A stretch of 64,000 nucleotides of DNA from Alviniconcha marisindica. Lineage: Eukaryota > Mollusca > Gastropoda > Provannidae. Where the stretch lies: the NCBI GenBank assembly GCA_018857735.1, contig JABMCL010002225.1:1341001-1405000 (forward strand). Direction: 5' to 3'. Under the pieces are notes generated by a model. The model had not been told where the DNA came from. It was given only the letters and a program-made list of their open reading frames with translations, and searched no databases. The translations under genes were made by a program, and so were the position numbers. Positions 15,567-27,500 of this stretch are shown here, one piece after another (the stretch's first letter is position 1; each line of letters opens with the position of its first letter).

Positions 15567-18500
15567 AGACTGTTTCATTTGAGGGAAATGTAAATAATGA
15601 GATATGCTTATTATTGACTGTTATTAAGTTGGTAGCTGTTGACTGTGTTGTGCACACATGTATGTATGTGTCTATATTTGGAGGAGGGACAACCTTTGAA
15701 GACAAATTTGTGCATGTTTATATTGTGTGTGTTGATGTCAGTTGTTTTTGCCTGATTTTTAAATGTATGTGCCTAGTACTGGCTCACTCGAGAAAGGGCA
15801 CCTCAAGACCCCACTATTACTATTATTATTTGTATCTAGAACTGCGAGCCAGCTTTTTGCTTATGATTTGGTGACTTATGCTTCAAACTGGTGTCAAAGA
15901 ATTCTGAACAGGTGAGGAGCTGACCCTCTGCCATTGATGGGATGTTGAAATCCAAGAATTAACTAACCCCACAAACTGTAGATCACCAGTGCCACCATCT
16001 TGAGGAAATTCTCTTCAGAAGTTTGTTTCTGATCAAGAAAGTGAGAACTGATGAACTTAATCAAATTGGGAGCCATTGATGCCTTTGAAGTCATTCACTA
16101 TGAATATCAGAGCCAAGTGGGGAGGAGGCTTGGTCTAGTGGTAAGGTGTTGGGCTGGTAAGCAGGACCACGGTTCAACTCTGCTTCAGCTGTCCTCTCTC
16201 CTTCCAAAGTTGTGGTCTGTAGACACTAACTGTGAGCACAATTAATGAAGCATTAAAAATTGCTCTAAACACTGCCCATCTTAATGCAGGTGTCATTCTG
16301 GTGGTGACAATGTAGTATTAGGTATGTCTCCCTCTTCCCCAACCTCCTGGGATCTCAGTCCCCACCAGTACCTCTTCAGAGACAACTCTTTGTTAAACAA
16401 GTTTAACCAAACCAACTAGCAAAGGCAAGACTGGGCAGGAATTTCTGCCTGTTGCTTTATGGTATAGGAATGATGTTGGGTTGGAATTTCTGCACATGGC
16501 AGGAGGGGAGTTAAAAACCAGCATGGTGGCCTCCATGTTTTCTCAGTATGGCAGGGAATTGTGCAAACAGATTCTGAACAGATTTCTGTTGGCAAAACTT
16601 TCTGCAGAATAATTCTTTTTAAAGGGAACTCTCCTTCGGAGGCTAAACGTCTCATGTTAAACGAACATGATCTGCATTAAAAGTTTTGTAATTGAATGTG
16701 CCATTGATTTTATAACAATTTTAGAAGAGGACTTTCCCAGATGGTGTTACTGACACTGTTCACAAGCTCTTCTCCACCTTTTAGTATGACATTGATGGGA
16801 CACTGGAACTTGTTTTGGTGGGACATCATTGATGGGACACTGGAAGTTGTCACATATAAATTATTTCTGGACAGCGTGTGTGAAATCATTTCATTTTCCT
16901 AACCTTGTTATGGGGAACAGTATACAAAATATGGAAATAAATTGGTATTGTTTAAAATTGCCCAGACAAACAATGAAATGATGTCCTAATAAAGAAGCGT
17001 TCTTTTGAACATTTTATGTGTTTGGATCAGTCAAATGATGGCAAAATCATTTTGACATCAAAAATCTAAAACAGAATTTTGACATCATTAGGATATTAAC
17101 AATTTGACATCAAGATTATAAAAAGGAGAAGGAAGACTTGAAGGAAACAGTGGCTCTAAAAATAGTTACTGATGGTAAGAATGACAACTGAAGGGGAAAA
17201 AAAGAATGACAAGGAATATGTACACAACAAGAGAACACAGGACAAGACATGTGTTTTGTGTGCCACCTTTTGTATTAACAGGTAATAAATGCATTCTTTC
17301 ATGTGTTACTATATGGAGCAAATAGCCCACTGAACGAAAGTAACTTAACAAAGAACTGAGAATGAAACAGTTTTTTTCCATTTTTCCCCCCTCAAGATTA
17401 TGCAATCAAAGCAGAGGTAATTTGGAGCTACTACCATTTATCTTCAGAGGACCAAAATAAAAAGAATGTTTAGCTCAGTTGGCAAGAGACCGACAACGTA
17501 GATACGGGTCACATCTGGTAAACCTGGGTGACCAGGTGGAGAGAGCAGTGCACAAGGTTAAGACATCTGCAATAGGAAACTGGCAAAGCTGCTACTGGAC
17601 AAGTAAAAGGAAAGGTTCCTGATACTTCTCTTTTGATTGATAGGAGTAGTCTACTGGAACCGTATGTTTAAATATTCTACTACCTGTTTGTGTAACATGT
17701 GTTTCTGGCGTGCCACTGGCCAGTAGGTTTTTCTTTTCTTCTTCTTATGGTGTCTGAAATATTTCCTGTACTAGCATCAGATCAATACACTGAGAAAAAT
17801 TTGCCACCCAACACCTTGCTGAGCATTATTAGTAAACAGCAGCTACAGGTCTTATCCACTTTAGTGAGGTACACATTGCATGATTAGGAGATTTTTCAAA
17901 GAAAGATATAAAATTATTCACAAAATCGTTAGTCGAGTCGACCAACAAATTATTAGGCCTGAGCAGATTACATGCCTGAGACGATGCCATTGTCAATTGT
18001 TTGCAGACTGAGTACAAAAATGTGTGTAAAACAGTGAAACAGTGACATAATACGCATTTCATAAATAGCTGCACCCTGTTGGGAGATCCCAATCTATTTT
18101 TAAACCACTACAGTTAGTCATTATATTGGTGTGTTTCAAAAGGGCCAAAATGCTATAGAAAAAATGTACCTAAAACAATAAAAATTCATGCCAAAAATTG
18201 TTTGTTAACCAAATCTGCGTGGGCTAGCCCCTTTAAAGCCAAACTTTTTTTTTTTAAATTGTTTTGCACATGAGCTCTTTTTATGCCTTCCTGCTGTAAA
18301 TGAGTTGTCGTCAGAAAGTAAATAATTATAGCCATGCAGTATTGATATAGTTCAGGAGGGTAATTGTGGGATTGTTTAATGTTTGGTCATCTATGTTAGG
18401 CACCAATGTTGTTGGCAACTAGTGCATGCTGCAGTTATAGAATTTAAGAACTTGGATTGAAAAAGAGCTAGATAAGGGGAATCAATAAGATTAAAGAAGA

Positions 18501-21500
18501 GCTAGGTAAGGAAGGGGATTTAGTAAGATAACAAGTAAAACTATCCCATGAGCATTCTCTGTATGATTTACCAGGAAAGGGAAACAAATGAGAAGCTACG
18601 CATTCAAATGCGAAACCTGGAGATGCGGGGAGAGAAAAATGACCGTGAGCTGATGGACACCAAAACCAAGCTGGAGATTGAGGCAGCCAAGCGCCCCAGC
18701 TCCACCTCCATCAGCAGTGATCAGCAGGGCTGGAAGTCAGCTGTCATGACTCGCATGTATGAAGAAAAGCTAAAGGGGCTGGAGGCTGACAATGAGAAAA
18801 AGGTGGGTGTGATTTGGGAAGTTGTACATACATTTAACAAAAACTTACTCTTCTGTGTGTTGGGTCTGTGCACTTACTATGGTTACATTTAAGCTCTTTT
18901 ACTTAACAGGTCATGATTATACTCCCCATAACAAAGTTTGGGAGGTGTACCAGAATCACCATGTTCATCTGCCATCCATGTGTCTGGCTTTGTTCAGAAG
19001 ATATCTTCTGAACTGCTCAACGTTTTGTCACCAAACTTGGTATGGTGGTGCATCATTGTGGGACAGGGTGTCATGCAAGAAAAATGGGTTGCTGTCTTCT
19101 GCAAGAAAAATGGGTTGCTGTCTTCAAGGTTAAGGTCACAGTAAGAACTTGTATATAATCTCAAGTATGACTGTTTCTTCTATTGCTTCTCAACTAACGA
19201 TTGTTTTGCAACCAAACTTAGTTTTATGGTAAAATGTCCAGTACAAGTCTTGGAATGCTGTGTTCAAGATCAAGGCCACAGTGAACATCCAAAATATCAA
19301 TTGTTTGTTCAGACAGTATCTTCTGAACCTCCAAGTCCAACCGTTTTACCAAACTTGGTATGGTGATCCATCATCATAAACTGTGTGTCATGTGGAAAAA
19401 ATGATGGGTTGCTATCTTCAAGGTCACGGTCACAATCAGGGCTTATTTAATCAAAATTACCAAACTTGGTTTGATGGTACATGATCATAAGCCAAAGTGT
19501 TCAGTGGAAATATTGGATTGACCAAGATCACAGCAAACATTCAAAATTTCAATGACTGTTTGTCTGGACAGCATCTTGTGAACTGCTGAATCTTTTGTAA
19601 CTAAACTTGGTGTGGTGGTACATCACCACAATAACTGTTTGTCTGGACAGCATCTTGTGAACTGCTGAATCTTTTGTAACTAAACTTGGTGTGGTGGTAC
19701 ATCACCACAATAACTGTTTGTCTGGACAGCATCTTGTGAACTGCTGAATCTTTTGTAACTAAACTTGGTGTGGTGGTACATCACCACAATAACTGTTTGT
19801 CTGGACAGCATCTTCTGAACTGCTGAATCTTTTGTAACTAAACTTGGTGTGGTGGTACATCACCACAATAACTGTTTGTCTGGACAGCATCTTCTGAACT
19901 GCTGAATCTTTTGTAACTAAACTTGGTGTGGTGGTACATCACCACAATAACTGTTTGTCTGGACAGCATCTTGTGAACTGCTGAATCTTTTGTAACTAAA
20001 CTTGGTGTGGTGGTACATCACCACAATAACTGTTTGTCTGGACAGCATCTTCTGAACTGCTGAATCTTTTGTAACTAAACTTGGTGTGGTGGTACATCAC
20101 CACAATAACTGTTTGTCTGGACAGCATCTTCTGAACTGCTGAATCTTTTGTAACTAAACTTGGTGTGGTGGTACATCACCACAATAACTGTTTGTCTGGA
20201 CAGCATCTTGTGAACTGCTGAATCTTTTGTAACTAAACTTGGTGTGGTGGTACATCACCACAATAACTGTTTGTCTGGACAGCATCTTGTGAACTGCTGA
20301 ATCTTTTGTAACTAAACTTGGTGTGGTGGTACATCACCACAATAACTGTTTGTCTGGACAGCATCTTCTGAACTGCTGAATCTTTTGTAACTAAACTTGG
20401 TGTGGTGGTACATCACCACAATAACTGTTTGTCTGGACAGCATCTTCTGAACTGCTGAATCTTTTGTAACTAAACTTGGTGTGGTGGTACATCACCACAA
20501 TAACTGTTTGTCTGGACAGCATCTTGTGAACTGCTGAATCTTTTGTAACTAAACTTGGTGTGGTGGTACATCACCACAATAACTGTTTGTCTGGACAGCA
20601 TCTTGTGAACTGCTGAATCTTTTGTAACTAAACTTGGTGTGGTGGTACATCACCACAATAACTGTTTGTCTGGACAGCATCTTCTGAACTGCTGAATCTT
20701 TTGTAACTAAACTTGGTGTGGTGGTACATCACCACAATAACTGTTTGTCTGGACAGCATCTTGTGAACTGCTGAATCTTTTGTAACTAAACTTGGTGTGG
20801 TGGTACATCACCACAATAACTGTTTGTCTGGACAGCATCTTCTGAACTGCTGAATCTTTTGTAACTAAACTTGGTGTGGTGGTACATCACCACAATAACT
20901 GTTTGTCTGGACAGCATCTTCTGAACTGCTGAATCTTTTGTAACTAAACTTGGTGTGGTGGTACATCACCACAATAACTGTTTGTCTGGACAGCATCTTC
21001 TGAACTGCTGAATCTTTTGTAACTAAACTTGGTGTGGTGGTACATCACCACAATAACTGTTTGTCTGGACAGCATCTTGTGAACTGCTGAATCTTTTGTA
21101 ACTAAACTTGGTGTGGTGGTACATCACCACAATAACTGTTTGTCTGGACAGCATCTTGTGAACTGCTGAATCTTTTGTAACTAAACTTGGTGTGGTGGTA
21201 CATCACCACAATAACTGTTTGTCTGGACAGCATCTTGTGAACTGCTGAATCTTTTGTAACTAAACTTGGTGTGGTGGTACATCACCACAATAACTGTTTG
21301 TCTGGACAGCATCTTCTGAACTGCTGAATCTTTTGTAACTAAACTTGGTGTGGTGGTACATCACCACAATAAGCCAGAGTGTCATGATTTTTTTTTTTTT
21401 TTTTAATCCAGTGTCATGCAAAAATTTTTTAATGGGTGTTGCTATCTTCAGGCTCAGAGTATGACTATCTATTGTATCTTCTAAATTTCTTATCCTTTCG

Positions 21501-24500
21501 CTACTAAAGTTTGTTTAATGGTACATCATCACCAGAATGTCTTGTGCAAAAGAATTGCTTTGCTATGATCGGTGTCAAGGTCACAGGGAAGGTTCAAGAC
21601 TAAACTGAATGTTTGTCTGGGTGGTGTCTTCTGAACCATTTAACCTTTTGTAGCCAAACTTAGTATGGTCATGCATCATCATAAACCAAAGTTTTTTTCA
21701 GAAAGATTGTATTGCTATCTTCAAGGTCACAGTCACAGTAAAAGCTCATATAATCATATTTCTGCTATATCTTCGGAGCTGTGATCCTTTTGCAATCAAA
21801 TTTATTTGATATAAATGTATAACAGTATATTCAAAATTAAAGATTACTTTATTATTTCATCAGAACAGAACAGTTGGGCTTTTAGCCAGAAAGCTCTGCC
21901 TACTTAAAGTGGAGCAAACAGTTCGATCATGTCATTTGGGAGTGTGAATAGTTCAGTGGTTGGAGAGCCAGACTCATGATCTAAAGGTTGCTCAAGTCCT
22001 GTCAACTCATTTCAGTACCCATTCCACCCCATGTTACCACAGTAGCACATAAAAGGTCCTGGTCATTCTGCTGAAAGTGCAGGTGGCAGGTTGCATATGT
22101 GGCTTAAAAAAAAGTGACACTGTAAATGTTACACAGAATGTGCACCAAAATGGCATCAGTTTCCTGTGGCAGTTTCATGTTTTCACTGACCAAACAGGGC
22201 AGGAGTCTGTCTGCATAAGAGCAGAGGATGCACCATATAAAAGTGGTCAATAATAATTTGATGTTGCAAGTGATGACATATAACTCTCCAAGTTTTCAAA
22301 TCTCCCTTGTCTAATGCTTCCAAATACTGTAATCCTCGCCACATTTTTTGTTTTGTTTTTAATTAAAAAAAATTATCATGTCATTTGAAACCAGCTTCTC
22401 CCTATGATTCATCTCCTGCTCCAGTATGATTCCTTTGTCTACTCCTGTATGCCTTTTTTCGTTTTTGTTTGTTCCTTCTTTTTTGTAGTGTGATCCAACA
22501 GTCACCTCATCTTTATCCCCAACATACATGTTTTGACCTTGTGTGTTGAACTGCACAGACCCAATGTGCTTGACCATTGTTCTTTGAGTTTAAAGAAATG
22601 CAGTGTGTGCTAGTGGTGTGGTATATGTTTAGCCACAAATTTAATTTCTCGGATAAGATAATGAAGTCATCTTTAATCTTCATTTGTTTTCTAAAAAGAA
22701 AGCACAGCCCATAGGCTTTGTTTATACTAGGCTTTCTAAGGAAGTGATCAGCAGTCAGTCAGAGGGTGGTGAGAGATCATCTACAGTACCCATGTCGTGT
22801 GTCTGTTACGTGGTAAATCAAGTAACAAATCTTTTAAGCATTCACTCTTTTTGTTTCGTCAGTGTTTTCTAGAAGAAGAACAAAAGACCCAGATTGAGAT
22901 TGCAGAGTCAGTGGGTGTTTCCTCCTTTTGATAATGAATTTTATAATGCAATACAACTTTATTACCAAACATCAATACAGTTGCACTAGTAATGTTTTGT
23001 GATGCCATGTACACTCATCACACATTCACACCAACCATAAAACATCATTAAATTACAATAATAGCAAAGACTGGGGTAAAAAGTCATTGGTAAATAAATA
23101 CATCAGAAATCCAGCTGACATCCAGCTGCACATGGACAACATCAAAATGACCTCTTTACAAGGTCTACCTCATAAAAATTACTGTCCTAATAAAAGCAGT
23201 TAATAAAATAGTCTACAACAAATTAATTAACCTGACCGGCTTACTGCAGGGCCCTATATCACCCTGTTTTACTCCCATCGTCAACTCTTCCAGTGATCCT
23301 GCGCACAAAGAACATCCTCGCCTGGCACAGTGATGGGCTTATTGCAGCTCACCCGATAATGTCACTAACCTGATACACCTGGGCTTCCTCCCCACCCCCG
23401 ACCTTGAGCAACAACATGCAACACATGGTTCAGGGGAAGCTGCTCTGAACAAAAGCTGGGGTGTGAAAAAAGCCTCTTTGAACGGTTCACCATAATGTAA
23501 CCATTGTGGCTGATCTGGTGTTGGGGAGCAGGGATAGCACCGGACTTGTGATCAAAAGGTCATGGGTTCAGATCCCTGCAGGAGCAGCTGGAGAATTTTC
23601 TTCTCCATGGTCAACTTTCTGTGCTGACTCTTATTTTGGTATCCATTCCACCCCCTTGTTACCACAGTAGCATGTAAAAGACCCCAGTGATTCTGCCAAA
23701 AGTGCAGGTGGCAGGTTACAGCTAAACATGCATGCACATTATGTATGTGGCTTCACATGAAGTGACATGGTTCATGGTTGTATGGTGCACACAGAACGCG
23801 CCGAGATGGCAGCAGTTTCATGTGGCACCAGCCATGCCAGCACTGTAAATACACCACTTCGATGGATAGTCAAAAATGCTTGTTTTGTTCTTCTTGTTTC
23901 TGTACTCTTTCATTTTTTATATATTTTAATGTAAACAATTGAAACAAAACTAGCAGGTTGGAAGTAGGCAGTGGCAAATGAGCCAGAGGTTCTTCAGTTT
24001 TCTTTTTCTTTTCTGGTGGTGTGGTATGAGAGGCAGTTGGTGTCACCTCTTGCTTTCTCTCATCTTTTTGTGACATTCAAAATAATAACACATAAAAGAA
24101 TTATTACAATTAAATTACATCCACACATAAAAGAAGAAAAAGCTAGTGACATTGACAGAGTGACATACAGAGTACAATAACACAAACACAGTGTGCAGAT
24201 GCACATGATTAAAGCACAAATAAAGTTACACTGCGCAAGAAAAACAGAAGTTCTGGCGGATATGGAGCAACAGTGGACTACCAGACCAGCAGTCCATACT
24301 AAGTCGATGCTAAATCCAGTCCAGGTAATCCTGAGCAACTGTCCAGTGTTACATAAATTTACCTCAGCTCAACAAAAACAGCATCAACAGGTAACACATT
24401 ACAGGTCCTTGCAAAAGGAAACAAGCAGAAATCCTAATGCAATGCAAAGTATACACTCAAAATAGCAAGGCAATTAAGTTACATGCTAAATCTAAACCAG

Positions 24501-27500
24501 TGCTGCTAAGTTAGCACATGTTAAAGACCCTTAAGGCAACCCTTTAACATACAAACATAAGGCACTGCTGAACGACCATACCAAACATTACATCCCCCCC
24601 TTTTTTCCCCCTAAAGCATGGCACTGTTATAACAGCAGTTGCAAGTTGCAAGTTTAAAACAACAACACAGAATAGAGACTCAGTCAGTACTTCTAAACAT
24701 TCTCTGCAATCACAACACAGACATTGACGTCAGCAGCACACAGTTCACTGTCACAAGTCACATCTCGTTAGTGCAGCATGTAGTCCAGAAACTGATATCC
24801 TCCTCTGTGTAGTTCTTCCTCTTGTTTGTCTGGTTAACCATTAGCCCACTTTGCTGGATGACATTGTTGTCCTATCTTGACGAGTTCAACGATGTGAAAT
24901 AATCCGCCAGGTGATACTCTGTAATGATGGCAGACCAGGATCCATGTCATCCAAGAGGTAGGGATGGCTGGTGCACTTCCTCAGTTGCATGAAGATGTTC
25001 AGCAGGTGCATGTCATCAGTCTTTCACCACATCAATGTTTTTCATTGGGATCTTGGTGTAAAGTTCTCCCTGGGTCTTAGTGAGGCTGACAAAGATCTTG
25101 GTTTTTGTCGTGTTCTTTTCCTTTGTCCTCCATGGCTGTGACCATTGCCTACTTCCAAGCCTGCTCACCAGCACCAGATGTAAATGGTTGATGGAATGAT
25201 GAAACTAGCAGGTTGGAAGTAGGCAACAACAAACAAGGCACAGCCAGAGGTTCTTCAGTTTTAGTTTTAGTTTCTGATGGTATGTATGAGAGGCAGTTGG
25301 TGTTGCCTCTCATGTTCTCTGTATCTTTTTGTTATGTCCAAAATAATAATACGTAAAAGATATGTAAAAGAATTATTCAATTAAATTTCAATTAAATGAC
25401 GTTCGCACACAAAAGAAGAAAAAGCTAGTGACATTGACAGAGTGATGTACAGAGTACAATAATACACAGTCGACAGTGTGCAGATGCATTCAGGTATTTT
25501 TGATTTTTTCCTTTTTTTATTTATTTTTCAGATCAAACAAATCTCTGATATGAAGGTATTACTGAGAGATGCAGCAGAGAGGGAACAAGGGCTGGTTCAT
25601 GAAAAGGATGAACTGCAACAGAAGGTAAGTAAAAAATTTTGTGACTTATGGAGGAGGTGTGCACATTACGAATTTCTGATTTTATACTTCAAAGGTCAAA
25701 ATTGTTTGCCACCACAGTGTTGGTCAACAGTTATCAAGTGTTTGTTTATATGTAACACGTGTTTGTTTATATGTAACATGACTTCTTTTTTATAACTTTT
25801 TAACTGACATATGTTTTATTGAGGTCTCATTTATTTCATTCAAACATGTGGTCTCCAAACAGATTAAAATCAAGAGAAAATTATTGCTACTTAAAATGTA
25901 TGCCCCAAAAGCATTAATGGTCAGAGGGACATATTTACCCATATTATTTTGGTGTAATTTATATTTATAAATTCACATGTTGTCTTCCCACAACACCCTT
26001 TGTCACCTGTTTTGTCACTACGGCACGTTTTGTCAAAATGTGCAGCGATGCCTCCACGTTTTGTCACTAATGAGGTAGTGACAAATTGTGCAGGCATTGC
26101 ACCTTTTTTTTCACTTGGATATCAGTACATGTGATATTGTATGTGTCACTTGTGTGTGTGTGTGTGTGTGTGTGTGCATGCGTGCGTGCGTCAAAGAGAG
26201 AGAGAAGGAGAGAGCGAGAGAGAGAGTGAGGGAGAGAGACAGAACGAATGTGTGAGACAGAATGAAAGAGAGAGAGGGGAGGACGAGAGACACACAGAGA
26301 AAAATGAAAGAAGAAGAGATACAGAGACACACAGAGAGAGAGGGACAGAGACAGAGAAAAAAGTCAGAGAGAGACAGAGACACAGACACACAGGGAGACA
26401 CAGAGAGAGCAATAGCGAGAGAGAAAGAGAGAGAATGAGGGAGGTAGAGAGAGAGAGCAAGAAAAAACATGTTAGGCACATATTATGCTACAAAATGTAC
26501 AAAACGCTGCATGGAATAAAACGTCACACCCAAAGTCAGTCCACGTTTACCTTTTATCTCATCAAACCATACCAGCCATTCAGTCAAACAAGGACATCCA
26601 CAACACACAATCAAACCACATTTTCACTCAGTCTCTATATCTATCGTCATATTTCACACTGCTCACAGAGCTACGGGTAGCAGTAGCCTCATAGTCTACT
26701 CAAAGCAATACAGAATTTCAGTTTAGCACTGATTGAGGCGAGGATAATAAACACAGTACACAAAAACACACACACGGGCACCCGCGCTGCCACAGACAAA
26801 TGCACATCAACACACACACACACTGCACGTGCATGCAAATACACATGCGCATGGCCACACACAAACACACATGAGTGTACGCACACACACGTACACGCAC
26901 ACACACAACAAGGAAAGGAAAAGACAGGTTATAGTGTTGCGGGCAAAGGAGTGACGAAACGTGCAGCGAGTGGACCTTTCGGCACATTTTGTCACCATGT
27001 AGTGACAAAAATGCAGGCAGCGCATCAAATTTGACACGTTTTGTCACTTTACAAAGGTGACAAAACGTGCTGTAGTGACAAAACGTGCCGCAACAGATCC
27101 TATATCACATCCTGATATTTTATACACTCTGGCTCCCATGTCACATCCAGTTTTTATATACTGTTAGTTGTCATATATGTCTCACTTTCTTGAATATATT
27201 TCTCACTTAAATTTGAAATCTGGCAGATGGCTGGTCTTGGCTGGGTTCTTTTGTTTTTGTTCCCCCTAAAATTTCTTCTCTTTGTTTGTAATAATAATAA
27301 TAGCTTGGTCTTAGAGCACCCTTTCTCAAATGAGCCCTAGGCATGTACATTTCATATTCAAGTTAAAAACATCTGACATTAAAACCCACAATATTGGTAT
27401 ACACATCAAACATCACCATTTGCTTGAGGAAGGCTAAAGACGGTTGGAAATGTTGAGAGTAAGAGACAGACAAAAGGTGGATATTGAGCGGTGACTTTAA

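Noticed and set aside
17455..17530. tRNA-like stretch (TTTAGCTCAGTTGGCAAGAG)
   Set aside because: It has an A-box-like part but no pairing acceptor or anticodon stem and a poor B box, so it is not a tRNA gene.
19561..21377. CRISPR-like array
   Set aside because: Units are contiguous 79-bp copies with no unique spacers, in an animal intron; it is a satellite.
26111..26680. Open readings of 120-180 codons at 26111-26680
   Set aside because: They are translations of GA/GT microsatellite inside transposon G.
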